Source: Lachnospiraceae bacterium (GTDB lineage: Bacteria; Bacillota; Clostridia; Lachnospirales; Lachnospiraceae). Taken from it: DNA of 32,672 nt. Position 1 is the first letter of the stretch. Each line of letters begins with the position of its first letter. Where the stretch lies: NCBI GenBank assembly GCA_024698885.1, contig JAILQQ010000266.1, positions 1 through 32,672 of the forward strand, written 5' to 3'. Both the position numbers and the translations under genes were made by a program. The notes under the pieces were generated by a model. It was not told the origin of the DNA. It did not search any database and worked only from the letters and a program-made list of their open reading frames with translations. Shown in pieces: positions 8,114 through 16,471 of this stretch.

Positions 8114-8139
8114 ATAGCATAAAAAATATGGTCTGTCAA
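8111..8139 (-). promoter_or_regulatory. Sigma-A-type promoter of the YtrA-type operon
   Basis: On the minus strand, a consensus -35 TTGACA (complement of 8134-8139), 17-base spacer and -10 TATAAG (complement of 8111-8116). Transcription would begin at about 8104, inside the operator palindrome, and run through the leader repeat to the GntR start. Confidence 0.8.
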
Positions 8140-8160
8140 CCATACTTTTTATTATTTCCC

Positions 8161-8213
8161 TGCGCCAATTTGCATTGCAAATTGTGCGCTTAGGCATGAA
8201 CCCTGGTTCATGC
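8161..8213 (+). repeat. Dispersed repeat, hairpins 1 and 2
   Basis: TGCGCC, AATTTGC/GCAAATT stem, GTGCGCTTA, then GGCATGAACC/GGTTCATGC stem. Relative to other copies the hairpin-1 stem shows G-to-A with the paired C-to-T. Hairpin 3 is missing. It lies between the end of the RsbW-like gene and the promoter of the YtrA-type operon and may also act as a transcript end. Confidence 0.8.
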
Positions 8214-8215
8214 GT

Positions 8216-8623
8216 TTAAAGTTCTTTATATAAGGTAAGGATATTCTGCCCGTCCTCATGGCGGTAGAGCACCTTGTCCATACTCTTTTTCACCATGAAA
8301 ATACCGAGGCCTCCGATCTGGCGCTCCTCTGCGGACAGCGTAACATCCGGATCCTCTTTCTCCAGAGGATTATAGGGAATCCCCTCGTCTATAAAGGTGA
8401 TCGAGACAGCGCGCGGTGAATCATACGTTTCGAGCTGGATCGTTGCCGACCCGACCTGCGGCGTATAGGCATAATGCGCTATATTGACATATATCTCCTC
8501 TACCGCTATATCAATCTGCGTCTGCAGTTTCATGGAGCAATCCATTGCTTCCAGCGTTTCATCCATAAAGGCAAGTACCTGATCCAGATTTTCTACTCTG
8601 GCCTCCAGCTTGAGTTCACGCAA
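8216..8623 (-). CDS. RsbW-like ATP-binding protein (HATPase_c_2)
   Basis: A 135-residue protein starting at TTG 8623, with AGGGAG eight bases upstream. It is a single GHKL ATPase domain: N-box EEIYVNIAHYAY (residues 42-53, Asn47), G1 box DEGIPYNP (79-86) and G2 box GGLGIFMVKKSMD (104-116). This is the layout of RsbW/SpoIIAB-type anti-sigma factors and serine kinases, which phosphorylate STAS antagonists. No sigma factor, STAS protein or PP2C phosphatase is in the window. It starts 37 bases after the chemoreceptor gene and is probably co-transcribed with it, which suggests a link between the receptor and partner switching; that link is inference. Confidence 0.85.
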   Translation of the reverse strand: MRELKLEARVENLDQVLAFMDETLEAMDCSMKLQTQIDIAVEEIYVNIAHYAYTPQVGSATIQLETYDSPRAVSITFIDEGIPYNPLEKEDPDVTLSAEERQIGGLGIFMVKKSMDKVLYRHEDGQNILTLYKEL

Positions 8624-8660
8624 ACCAGTTTCTCCCTTCTACTATTGTGATCATTACAAA

Positions 8661-10757
8661 TTATCCCTGCCGCCAATGGAATTTTTCGGTGATCCGCACC
8701 AACTCCTTGACCGCCTCTCTGGCATCCTGCAGCTTCTGATAGCCCTGCTCATTCGCGGAACGCATCTCGTCGGAATGGGAGGCGATATCATTGACACGTT
8801 CGGAGGAATTTCCGGTCATGCTGTTGATATCATCCGCTGCTGTGACGATCTCTTCGATATGGTGCTCAAGGGTATCGGTACCCATTCTGACGCGGGACAT
8901 CACATCGATAAAGAAGTCCGCGTCCTCCCTGTATCTGGCGCCCGATTCCTGGAACATCCTGTAATCGATCAGGACCGTTTCCTCTAAGAAGGACATCAGC
9001 TCCGCGATACACTCGTTCATATGATCGACCGCATCGCTCACCTCGTCGACGATACCGCTGATATTGTCAACGGTCTTTAAGGTCTGGGCCGCGAGGGACC
9101 CGATCTCGTCTGCCACGACGGCAAAGCCTCTGCCCGCGTCACCGGCTCTGGCCGCCTCGATACTGGCGTTTAAGGCAAGAAGATTCGTCTGTGAGGAAAT
9201 ATTCTTGATATCATCCGTCAGCTCATGGATCCGCTCCACAGCCTTGGATTTTTCAATGGCTTCATTGCTCTTGACCTTCATCACGTCATACATCTGATGG
9301 GTCTTGTCACTGGAAAGCGTACTGCGTTTTTCCATGTTCTCAGCCCGGTTCTGGATCTCCTTCGAGTCAGCCTCGCTCTGTACCGCCAGATCAAAGATCT
9401 CCTGGGTCTGGTTACGCACCTCTTCGACATTGTGCACGATCTGCTCGGTATTGGCCGTAGCCTGCTGCATGCCTGCCGCCAGATGCCCGGTTTCCTCATT
9501 ATTATCGTCAAGCTTCGCGTTATTGTCCCGCATAATACCGTCCAGATCATCGATACTGCCGCTGATCGTCCGCTCCACATCCGTAAAGGAGTCCACCATA
9601 TCCCTAAAGGCCGAGCGCATATCATGCACACCGGTTGCCATCTTTCCGATCTCATCCTTGTGGCCCATCAGATCCTGTCCGCCCTGAGAGGAGGTCAGAT
9701 CCAGTCTCGCCGTCTGGTCAATGATATCCGTCAGCGCATGGATCGGCTTCGACAATCCGCTTCCCACGATAAAGCCCACAACAGCGCTGACCAAAATGGC
9801 AAGAGCTACCGCCCCGAGGATGATATAAAGCAGTGTATAGGCTTCCGCGAAGATCTCCGATTTCGGTGCCGTTAAAAACATCAGCATCCCGTTATGGAGT
9901 TCATTGAACACGAGCAGCTTATCAACGCCCTTATAGCTGTAATCGAAGGCTTTATTGCTGTTTGCCGGATCGGAAATATAGCTGTTAATACCGGAAAGCG
10001 AAGCATCGAGGCTCGAAACAGCGGTTCCGCTCTCCTGTCCCTTATGATAAAGGATATCGCCGGTCTGGCTCGTAATGAAGCCATAACCCGTCTGGAACAG
10101 GGAAACAGAGTCTACCATGGCCGTCAGCATGTCGAAGGAGATGTCCATCCCCACGATACCGATGGAGGTTCCGTCCTCGGCATATAACGGCACTACATAA
10201 GAGATCATATAGACATTGATATTGGCGTTCAGATAGGGATCCATCCAGATCGGAGCTCCGTTGTTGACCGGAATATAGTACCAGCCCACATGCTCAAGAT
10301 CCGAGGGATCATACATCGTAAAGTCCGTCGGCGTAACCGAATCGAAGGGCTCCGACAGGGAATTACGGGTCAGAAAGCACCCGGAGGTCGGGTTTGAGTA
10401 GTCGGGATTATAACGGATATAGCTTGTGATGGCGCCGTCCGTATGCTCGGCAAAGCGGTACACCTGATCGAGCACCTCATAAGTATAGGAATCCGCGTAA
10501 TTACGATCCGAAAAGAACCGCCGCTCGCTCAGTCCGCTCTGGACAATATCCGCCAGAATATTAACAGAGAGCTCCACCCGCTTGATCACGGAATCCACCT
10601 CATTGGAAACGGAGACAGCCTTATAGATCATATTTTCCGTGGAATCCTGCTCCGAGATCCGCATCGTGCTGCGGATAGAAAGCGTTCCCACGATAACCGC
10701 CGTCAGCAGAGAGCAGAGCAGGATGCCCAGAATGATTTTCAAGCGAATCGTTTTCAT
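8661..10757 (-). CDS. Methyl-accepting chemotaxis protein with dCache-like sensor
   Basis: A 698-residue receptor. There is a transmembrane helix at about residues 7-29, a large extracellular dCache-like domain (about 35-300, including [20 protein letters not shown] and GIVGMDISF), a second membrane helix at about 307-332 and a HAMP region after it ([15 protein letters not shown]). The cytoplasmic coiled coil carries the conserved hairpin tip near 525-560 ([20 protein letters not shown], then [10 protein letters not shown]), which binds CheA and CheW. No CheR-docking pentapeptide is visible at the C-terminus. The region WYYIP...W.DPY is typical of receptors for small amines or amino acids, but the ligand cannot be assigned. 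The ATG has AAAGGA upstream. A repeat-derived hairpin lies in the leader. Confidence 0.9.
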   Translation of the reverse strand: MKTIRLKIILGILLCSLLTAVIVGTLSIRSTMRISEQDSTENMIYKAVSVSNEVDSVIKRVELSVNILADIVQSGLSERRFFSDRNYADSYTYEVLDQVYRFAEHTDGAITSYIRYNPDYSNPTSGCFLTRNSLSEPFDSVTPTDFTMYDPSDLEHVGWYYIPVNNGAPIWMDPYLNANINVYMISYVVPLYAEDGTSIGIVGMDISFDMLTAMVDSVSLFQTGYGFITSQTGDILYHKGQESGTAVSSLDASLSGINSYISDPANSNKAFDYSYKGVDKLLVFNELHNGMLMFLTAPKSEIFAEAYTLLYIILGAVALAILVSAVVGFIVGSGLSKPIHALTDIIDQTARLDLTSSQGGQDLMGHKDEIGKMATGVHDMRSAFRDMVDSFTDVERTISGSIDDLDGIMRDNNAKLDDNNEETGHLAAGMQQATANTEQIVHNVEEVRNQTQEIFDLAVQSEADSKEIQNRAENMEKRSTLSSDKTHQMYDVMKVKSNEAIEKSKAVERIHELTDDIKNISSQTNLLALNASIEAARAGDAGRGFAVVADEIGSLAAQTLKTVDNISGIVDEVSDAVDHMNECIAELMSFLEETVLIDYRMFQESGARYREDADFFIDVMSRVRMGTDTLEHHIEEIVTAADDINSMTGNSSERVNDIASHSDEMRSANEQGYQKLQDAREAVKELVRITEKFHWRQG

Positions 10758-10779
10758 AACCGTAAATCCTTTCTATGTC

Positions 10780-10808
10780 TGCGCAGCCTCGCTCTGCGGG
10801 GCGTGCAC
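10780..10808 (+). repeat. Degenerate repeat hairpin 1 in the chemoreceptor leader
   Basis: TGCGCAGCCTCGC, loop TCT, GCGGGGCGTGCA: two stacked stems (GCCTCGC with GCGGGGC, one G-T pair; TGCGC with GTGCA) in the same order as hairpin 1 of the dispersed repeat. It lies between the likely promoter and the chemoreceptor start. The match to the family is by layout and flanking bases and is weaker than for other copies. Confidence 0.4.
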
Positions 10809-10818
10809 CATTGCTTAT

Positions 10819-10848
10819 AGTATACCACGATGTAAGACAGGAGAACAA
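10819..10848 (-). promoter_or_regulatory. Possible promoter of the chemoreceptor gene
   Basis: On the minus strand, TTGTTC (complement of 10843-10848), an 18-base spacer and TATACT (complement of 10819-10824), giving a leader of about 55 bases. The -35 is only a moderate match. Confidence 0.45.
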
Positions 10849-10873
10849 TTAATATTCAAATTTCTTGACCGGC

Positions 10874-13066
10874 TTAACCCGCGGCCTCGTCCAGCTGCTG
10901 TCTGGCCACTAGCTCGGCAAAGAAACCGTTTTGCGCGATAAGCCCCTCGTAGGTGCCGTCCTCGATGATCTTGCCCTGGTCGAGCACGATGATGCGGTCG
11001 CAATGCCTTATCGTCGAAAGTCTGTGGGCGATCACGATCCTGGTGCATTTCAGCTCGTTCAGGGACTCGGATACCTTTTTCTGGGTCAGGTTATCAAGTG
11101 CGCTTGTCGCCTCGTCAAACATTAAGATCTTCGGCTTCGGCGCGATCGCGCGGGCGATCATCAGCCGCTGGCGCTGTCCGCCGGAAATACCGCCCTGTCC
11201 TTCGGAAATGATCGTAAACATCCCCATGGGCATCGCCTTGATATCCTCCGCCATGCCGGCAAGCTCCGCGGCCTCCCAGGCTGCCTGCAGATTAAGATGG
11301 GGCGCGGATATCACGATATTGGAAAAAATATCGCCCTGGAAAAGCTTCCCGTTCTGCAGCACGGTCCCGACCTTCCCGCGAAGTGATTTCAGATCGATCT
11401 GTTTCAGATCCCGTCCGTCATAGTAGACCGCTCCCTTCTGCGGCTCCTCAAAGCCTAACAGGATACGCATCAGTGTGGATTTCCCGCAGCCCGTCTTCCC
11501 GACGATCGCTACATACTGACCCGGCCGGATCTTCATCGAAAGGTCATCGATCACAAGAGGCATATTCTCCGAATAGCGGAACGAAACATTGCTTAACTCT
11601 ATGCCGCCGGACAGCTTCTCGATGATCACCTTGTCCTCGGATACCTCGGGCACCGTTTCCATGATCGGCTGCGCCATGGTCAGGATCGGCTTGATATTGG
11701 CTACGGACGTCGCGATCCCCGCCATCGACATAAACGCGCCGCTGACCATGCTGTAGGCCGAGTTAAACGCAAAGTAATCCGATACGCTCACCCCGCTTTT
11801 AACGGCAAGATAATACATCACAATGGTTCCGATCATGGAAACCGCCGAAGTCAGCACGGCATTGAGTTTTAAGAAAAGCGGCGGATTATACTGATACGCG
11901 GCCTCCTCCGCATACAGCCTGCCCCAGCGGGCAAAGGCTCTTTTTTCGGCGCCTGCGAGACGGATCTTCTGTATCCCGGAGATCAGGGCATAGCTCATGC
12001 CTTTTTCCAGAGAGGCCGCCTGCATCATCTCCCGGGAGACCTTTACCTGTATTAAGGAGGTTGTCACGGTAATAATGAGCGTGATCAGCGTGATCAGTAA
12101 AGCGGGCGCTGCCAGTTCCCTCGCGTAATGAAATACCTGTCCGATATAGATCAGAGAGAACAGTGAGGTAACCCCGGTCGACAGGCCGATATTGATCAGC
12201 TCATTCACGAGCGTCCCCATATATTCCGTCCGGTTGCTCAGGTCACCGGCGCTGTAATTCTGGAAAAAGGGTGCCGGCAGTGAAAAAACACGCATCATCG
12301 TAGCTGCCTGTACGTTCTGGCTCACCCGCATCGTGACCCTCTTCAGGAACAGATCCTGTACGGTGCCAAAGAGCATGGAGCTGATGGAGGTACAGATCAG
12401 GAACGACGCCACCGCGGATAATACCCGGTAGCTCCCGGAATCCACCACATCCGAAAACAGAATACTGTTGATCCTCGGCGTCAGCATCCCGACAAGCGTT
12501 ACCACGAGGCCAAAGATCAGATACCAGACCAGACTGATCTTATCCACATTCTCCCAGATATACGCCAGAATATCGGAGACCTTTAACGCCTTGGTCGGAA
12601 ACGGCTTGTAAAACGCGTATGCTTCCTCTGAAAACAGCTTTTCAGACTGCTTATCCACTCTTTTCCTGTCGCCGCTGCGGGGATCCGTATAGATATAGCC
12701 GGAAATGCCGGAAGGAATTAACGCCACCGGCTCTCCGTCCGCCTTAAAGGTGGTCAGCATCGCGCCGGCTGCGTCGCGGTGCCATCCCTCCGTCAGCTCC
12801 ACGATACGGAACATGATCCCGCTGGGGCGCAGAAGGTAATCTAATATCTCCTCGATGTTTTCGAGCTTTTCCGGTATATCCCGTGATTTGACCCGGTAAT
12901 ACTTCAGGATCTCATCCACCGCGTCCTTCGCACGAATCCTCTCATCCTGCAGGATCGCGGACAGGTGCTTCCCCATAACGGAACCGGCAATACGCAGGAA
13001 AGAATCCTCAAACGTATTATTGTCAGCCTTTTTTCTTATCTCTATCTGTTCATCAAACCAGCCCAT
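10874..13066 (-). CDS. NHLP-type export ABC transporter, permease/ATPase without peptidase
   Basis: A 730-residue half-transporter. The first ~165 residues form a soluble N-terminal domain without C39 catalytic residues. A six-helix ABC membrane domain follows (about 175-450), then a nucleotide-binding domain with Walker A GKTGCGKST (about 520-528), signature ISGGQRQR (about 628), Walker B ILMFDEATSALD and switch region IAHRLST. The layout matches the second transporter of NHLP (nitrile-hydratase-leader-peptide) bacteriocin export systems, which works with a C39-peptidase ABC transporter. The gene lies 22 bases after the C39 transporter gene with GAGGAG upstream. The two proteins probably form a heteromeric exporter. 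Confidence 0.85.
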   Translation of the reverse strand: MGWFDEQIEIRKKADNNTFEDSFLRIAGSVMGKHLSAILQDERIRAKDAVDEILKYYRVKSRDIPEKLENIEEILDYLLRPSGIMFRIVELTEGWHRDAAGAMLTTFKADGEPVALIPSGISGYIYTDPRSGDRKRVDKQSEKLFSEEAYAFYKPFPTKALKVSDILAYIWENVDKISLVWYLIFGLVVTLVGMLTPRINSILFSDVVDSGSYRVLSAVASFLICTSISSMLFGTVQDLFLKRVTMRVSQNVQAATMMRVFSLPAPFFQNYSAGDLSNRTEYMGTLVNELINIGLSTGVTSLFSLIYIGQVFHYARELAAPALLITLITLIITVTTSLIQVKVSREMMQAASLEKGMSYALISGIQKIRLAGAEKRAFARWGRLYAEEAAYQYNPPLFLKLNAVLTSAVSMIGTIVMYYLAVKSGVSVSDYFAFNSAYSMVSGAFMSMAGIATSVANIKPILTMAQPIMETVPEVSEDKVIIEKLSGGIELSNVSFRYSENMPLVIDDLSMKIRPGQYVAIVGKTGCGKSTLMRILLGFEEPQKGAVYYDGRDLKQIDLKSLRGKVGTVLQNGKLFQGDIFSNIVISAPHLNLQAAWEAAELAGMAEDIKAMPMGMFTIISEGQGGISGGQRQRLMIARAIAPKPKILMFDEATSALDNLTQKKVSESLNELKCTRIVIAHRLSTIRHCDRIIVLDQGKIIEDGTYEGLIAQNGFFAELVARQQLDEAAG

Positions 13067-13088
13067 AAACTGTCAGCACTCCTCTTTC

Positions 13089-15314
13089 CTATTCCGCCGT
13101 CACAAGCTCCATGTACAGGCCCTTCTTTTTGATCAGCTCGTCATGCGTGCCTCTTTCCATTACCTTGCCGTGATCCAGTACGATGATCTCGTCGCAGTCC
13201 CTGATCGTCGAAAGGCGGTGGGCGATCACCACGCAGGTAATCCCTCTGTCCCGGATGGAGCGCACCACCTCGTATTCTGTCTTGGCATCCAGCGCGCTCG
13301 TTGCTTCATCCATAATGATCAGCGTCGGATCCTGCGCCAGGACTCTCGCGATCTCCATCCTCTGCCGCTGTCCGCCGGAGAAATCCCTGCCTCCCTCTGT
13401 CAGCTTATACTGATAGCCGCCGTCACGCTGCATGATATCTTCATGAAGCTGCGCGTCTCTGGCAGCAAGGATCATTTCAAAATCCTCGATGGAATTGTCC
13501 CACATCTTGATATTATTGGCGATCGTGTCCTCAAACAGGATGATATCCTGGTCGACCACCGCCACGGAAGCGGTGAATACGCTCCGGTCGATCTGTTCCA
13601 TCGGTCTGTCGTCAAAGACGATCTCTCCGCTCCAGGGACTGTAAAGCCCGGAGAGCAGTTTGCTCAGCGTGGATTTTCCGCAGCCGGAAGCGCCGACAAA
13701 GGCGACGCTCTGGCCCTGCTTCAGCTCCATGTTGAAATCCTCGATCAAAGGCTCCGCAAGACTGGAATAGCCAAAGGTGACATGGCGCATACTGACGCTT
13801 CCGGAGAGTTTCCGCTCGCTTTCCTTTTCCGCGGCGGGCTGTTCATCCGAACCATCCGCAGCCGTCGTTTCCGTCTCCTCCTGTGCCGGGATCACCGCCT
13901 TGTAGGACATCACGTCCTCGATCCGTTCCATCTGGGTCCGCATTTCCTGAATTGTCTGCCCCGCGGAGATCAGCGACTGCGCCGGCATCAGGAATCGTGA
14001 CAGGAAGCCCTGAAAGGCCAGTACCATACCGGGGGTGAACTGACCCCGCATGACCAGGAAAACGCCCATGATCAGCACGATATTATTGACAAGCACCCCG
14101 ACAAGGCCCGGGATGATCCCGAGATAGGCATTGAGCTTCGTGAAGCGGACCTGCTGCGCATTGACACTGGCCTGATAACCGGCCCATTTCCGGAAATAGC
14201 CGTTCTCGGCGCCGCTTGCCTTGATCGTCTCGATCATATCAATACCGGAGACCGTCGCCGAATACAGCTTGCCCTGATCCCGCATCATGACTCTGGTCAC
14301 ATTCACGCGCTTTGAGGAAACGATCCTGGATACGACGATATTTGTCAGAACACTGGTAAGACCTACCGTTGTCAGAAGTAATGAATACCGGATCATAACA
14401 ACGAGATAGAAAAACATCATGATCGTATTTAAAAATAAAGGCGCCAGGGTATTCACGAGAGAACTTGCGATCGAAGCGTTGGTCTCCCGTCTCTGCTCGA
14501 TATCTCCGGCCATGCGCTGGGAAAAGAATTTCATCGGCAGCCTTAAAACGTGCCAGAAATACGAGGTATTGCCCACCACCGCCAGTTTTCCGTTGATGCG
14601 GTAGGTATAGATGGCCTGGATCCACGCGGCCACGATCTGTATAAAGGAAAAAAAGCTGATCGCGACAATAAAGGAGATCAGATAATGACTGTCCCGTCCG
14701 GTCAGCAGCTGATCCATAAAGATCCGGGAAAACCCGGTGCTGATGATCGCCGAAACAGAGGCAATGCAGGTGGTAAGCACCACAAACAGAACGGCGCTGC
14801 CTGTTCCCTGCATGCGTTTTGCCGCAAATTCCAGAACACTTTTTTTCTGCCCGGAGGGCTTAAAGCTCTCTCCCGGCTCGAACATCAGGCAGATGCCGGT
14901 AAAGCCTTTGTCAAAGGCCTCCTCAGTCATCGTGTAATTACCTCTGGCCGGGTCGTTGACATAGACCTTTCCGTTGCGGAAGCCGTTTACCACAATAAAA
15001 TGATTGAATTCCCAGTGCACGATGCAGGGGAACTCTCCCTCGTCCCGCAGATCCTGCGGTTCCAGCCGGAATCCCTGCGCCTCAAAGCCGTAGCTTCTGG
15101 CCGCTTTCAGGATATTGGCCGCCTTGGAGCCGTCCCGGGAAACGCCGCAGTCTTCTCTGGCCTGCTCAAGCGGCACCCATTTCTGGTAATAGGCCATCAC
15201 CATGGCCAGACAGGCCGCGCCGCACTCAAGCGCCTCCATCTGCATGACGACCGGCACATGCTTGGCTAAGCCCTTAACCGGTTGCTTTACCGGCGCATTA
15301 CTGGTTAAATGCAT
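13089..15314 (-). CDS. NHLP-type peptidase/ABC export transporter (C39 domain)
   Basis: A 741-residue transporter that should both cleave and export leader-bearing peptides. The N-terminal C39 peptidase has a complete triad: Cys31 in ECGAACLAM, His105 in HWEFNHF and Asp121 in NDPARG. A six-helix membrane domain follows (about 165-455). The ATPase domain carries GASGCGKST (about 540), FSGGQRQR (about 645), LIIMDEATSALD and IAHRLST. An acidic, low-complexity insert (EETETTAADGSDEQPAAEKE) links the membrane and ATPase domains. C39 domains cut after double-glycine-type leader ends; no such precursor is encoded nearby. The ATG has GGGAGGG upstream, 15 bases after the stub gene. Confidence 0.9.
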   Translation of the reverse strand: MHLTSNAPVKQPVKGLAKHVPVVMQMEALECGAACLAMVMAYYQKWVPLEQAREDCGVSRDGSKAANILKAARSYGFEAQGFRLEPQDLRDEGEFPCIVHWEFNHFIVVNGFRNGKVYVNDPARGNYTMTEEAFDKGFTGICLMFEPGESFKPSGQKKSVLEFAAKRMQGTGSAVLFVVLTTCIASVSAIISTGFSRIFMDQLLTGRDSHYLISFIVAISFFSFIQIVAAWIQAIYTYRINGKLAVVGNTSYFWHVLRLPMKFFSQRMAGDIEQRRETNASIASSLVNTLAPLFLNTIMMFFYLVVMIRYSLLLTTVGLTSVLTNIVVSRIVSSKRVNVTRVMMRDQGKLYSATVSGIDMIETIKASGAENGYFRKWAGYQASVNAQQVRFTKLNAYLGIIPGLVGVLVNNIVLIMGVFLVMRGQFTPGMVLAFQGFLSRFLMPAQSLISAGQTIQEMRTQMERIEDVMSYKAVIPAQEETETTAADGSDEQPAAEKESERKLSGSVSMRHVTFGYSSLAEPLIEDFNMELKQGQSVAFVGASGCGKSTLSKLLSGLYSPWSGEIVFDDRPMEQIDRSVFTASVAVVDQDIILFEDTIANNIKMWDNSIEDFEMILAARDAQLHEDIMQRDGGYQYKLTEGGRDFSGGQRQRMEIARVLAQDPTLIIMDEATSALDAKTEYEVVRSIRDRGITCVVIAHRLSTIRDCDEIIVLDHGKVMERGTHDELIKKKGLYMELVTAE

Positions 15315-15329
15315 ACCCGTCCCTCCCGG

Positions 15330-15554
15330 TCAATTCGTTACAAAGGTGATCGGCGCGACACTTTTTACGTTGCCGTTCTGATCGTGAATATCGATCCTTC
15401 CAAACACCGCCCATACAAGCAGTCCGAGCAGCAAAAAAACGACGGCCGCCAGTATGATCCAGACTGAGGGGGTCGTGACCCGGATATAATCGTTGAGTTC
15501 CTCCGGCGACGAAACCCTTTCCAGGCTTTTTTCTCTGAAGATCTGATTTTCCAT
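15330..15554 (-). CDS. Membrane stub resembling the N-terminus of the NHLP HlyD-like secretion protein
   Basis: A 74-residue single-pass membrane protein: a cytoplasmic segment FREKSLERVSSPEELNDYIR, a hydrophobic helix at about residues 33-53 and a 20-residue tail ending FVTN. The N-terminus and helix match the start of NHLP-system secretion proteins (HlyD-like membrane-fusion adaptors), which normally continue for well over 100 more residues with lipoyl/barrel domains. Here the frame stops naturally 15 bases before the C39 transporter start, and no remnant of the missing part is seen in other frames because the transporter begins at once. The start has GAGGAG upstream. Either a truncated adaptor or a minimal version suited to a single-membrane cell. 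Confidence 0.65.
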   Translation of the reverse strand: MENQIFREKSLERVSSPEELNDYIRVTTPSVWIILAAVVFLLLGLLVWAVFGRIDIHDQNGNVKSVAPITFVTN

Positions 15555-15753
15555 TTCGTCCTACTCTCCTCTATATTATCTTTAAAATTTTACTCAATAT
15601 CTTCGATATCGTATCTGTTCAGAACCCTTTGGCTTCTGAACAGATACGCGGCCCGTCATTGAAAGATTTTGCTTTGCAAAAGGACGGGCCGCATCGCAAA
15701 ACTTACATTTTGGTACGCCCCAAACAGCAAGTGCTTCGGGCTGTCCTGAACAG
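15555..15753. other. Highly structured intergenic region upstream of the export genes
   Basis: A perfect 15-base inverted repeat (15610-15624 with 15634-15648; CGTATCTGTTCAGAA / TTCTGAACAGATACG) abuts a second stem GCGGCCCGTC / GACGGGCCGC (15648-15657 with 15683-15692), which encloses a small TTTTGC/GCAAAA hairpin. A further CTGAACAG lies at 15746-15753. TACTCAATATCTTC (15591-15604) is repeated as TACTCGATATCTTC (15755-15768), flanking the structured part like a target-site duplication. No open frame longer than a dozen codons with a start was found in the transcript direction. It could be a small non-autonomous insertion, a leader/attenuator or a small RNA. Confidence 0.55.
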
Positions 15754-16248
15754 TTACTCGATATCTTCTTCGGTTTCGGTCTCCTGCACCGCGTTCTGGT
15801 ACCAGTATTCGTATCTCGCGTTATCCCTGCTGACAGAGGCCATTAATATGAAAAAAACAAGCAGCAGGATATCGAGGATAACAGCCATCGCGACCCAGAA
15901 GCCCGTTCTGTCCCTAAGGCGTTTTTTCGGCCTTGCTTCCTCCAAAGGCTCCGCCGGAACAAAACCCGCGGAATCCGTCATCTTCTGCGCAGAGGTTTTC
16001 TTCTTCGCCAGACTCTGGTCGGTCTTTGCGGCAGGCTTCTTCCCGTTTCCGGCAGGTTTTTTTCCGCCTGCTGCCGCCTGCTTTCCGTTTGCGGCAGGCT
16101 TTTTCTCAGTTGCGGCAGCCTTTTTCTCGCTTGCGGCAGCCTTTCCCGTTCCTGTCCCCGTCTGCTGTTTCACAGTCTTTGCGGCAGGCTTCTCGGATGC
16201 TTTTTTCACCGGCTTCTTTCCCGTACTCTTTTCCGTACTCTTTGCCAT
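15754..16248 (-). CDS. Lys/Ala/Pro-rich single-pass membrane protein
   Basis: A 164-residue protein of unknown function. Residues 1-90 are a low-complexity, strongly basic tract of repeated (A)KKPA(A)-, GKKPA- and EKKAAA-like units resembling histone H1-type tails. Then comes a linker, a transmembrane helix (about 117-138, WVAMAVILDILLLVFFILMA) and a short acidic tail ending ETETEEDIE. The positive-inside rule puts the basic tail in the cytoplasm, where it could contact nucleic acid or acidic protein. The ATG has AGGGAG upstream. It lies upstream of, and on the same strand as, the export transporter genes. The tail codons at the stop are part of a near-perfect direct repeat with 15591-15604. 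Confidence 0.7.
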   Translation of the reverse strand: MAKSTEKSTGKKPVKKASEKPAAKTVKQQTGTGTGKAAASEKKAAATEKKPAANGKQAAAGGKKPAGNGKKPAAKTDQSLAKKKTSAQKMTDSAGFVPAEPLEEARPKKRLRDRTGFWVAMAVILDILLLVFFILMASVSRDNARYEYWYQNAVQETETEEDIE

Positions 16249-16291
16249 GTTTCTCTCCCTGCGCTGACGGAACTTCTCTATCCCTTCCGCA

Positions 16292-16333
16292 CTGCGCCGA
16301 TCCGCTTGCGGATCGTGCGTTCGGGCATGAGCC
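16292..16333 (+). repeat. Dispersed repeat, hairpin 1 and half of hairpin 2
   Basis: CTGCGCC, GATCCGC/GCGGATC stem with TT loop, GTGCG, then GGGCATGAGCC without the second arm. The hairpin-1 stem shows compensated changes against other copies (TTTG/CAAA becomes TCCG/CGGA). It lies in the leader of the Lys/Ala-rich protein, directly after the predicted transcription start. Confidence 0.75.
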
Positions 16334-16341
16334 TTTTATTC

Positions 16342-16370
16342 CTTATAGAATTATATACTGTATCCGTCAA
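16342..16370 (-). promoter_or_regulatory. Promoter of the Lys/Ala-rich protein gene
   Basis: On the minus strand, TTGACG (complement of 16365-16370), a 17-base spacer and TATAAG (complement of 16342-16347). The transcript would start at about 16335, run through the repeat at 16292-16333 and may also reach the export genes. Confidence 0.7.
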
Positions 16371-16417
16371 AAAGAAAAGAGGGGTGTTACGGTTCAGGAT
16401 CAAGAAAGGTGGCATGC

Positions 16418-16446
16418 AAAAAAATCCCTCCATCAACTGGAGGGAT
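16418..16446 (-). terminator. Rho-independent terminator after the acidic membrane protein
   Basis: On the minus strand, ATCCCTCCA / TGGAGGGAT (complement of 16438-16446 and 16424-16432, 5-base loop) followed by a run of seven T. It ends transcription from the 120-residue membrane protein gene before the next promoter. Confidence 0.85.
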
Positions 16447-16471
16447 CTTCTGTCTCTGTAAAAAATTCTCA

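Noticed and set aside
8006-8197. Minus-strand frame of 63 codons upstream of the GntR gene
   Set aside because: It begins inside a repeat copy and runs across the promoter and operator; no coding features.
13020-14000. Long plus-strand open frame (326 codons) opposite the C39 transporter
   Set aside because: It lies entirely opposite the well-supported transporter genes, has a His/Arg-rich composition typical of antisense frames and no recognisable domain. Other long plus-strand frames (9225-9875, 14550-15269, 18076-18957, 28951-29574) are rejected for the same reason.
15555-15753. Hidden precursor peptide for the exporter between the stub gene and the Lys/Ala-rich gene
   Set aside because: In the transcript direction the ATG-initiated frames I read stop within about a dozen codons, and none shows a leader or Gly-Gly end.
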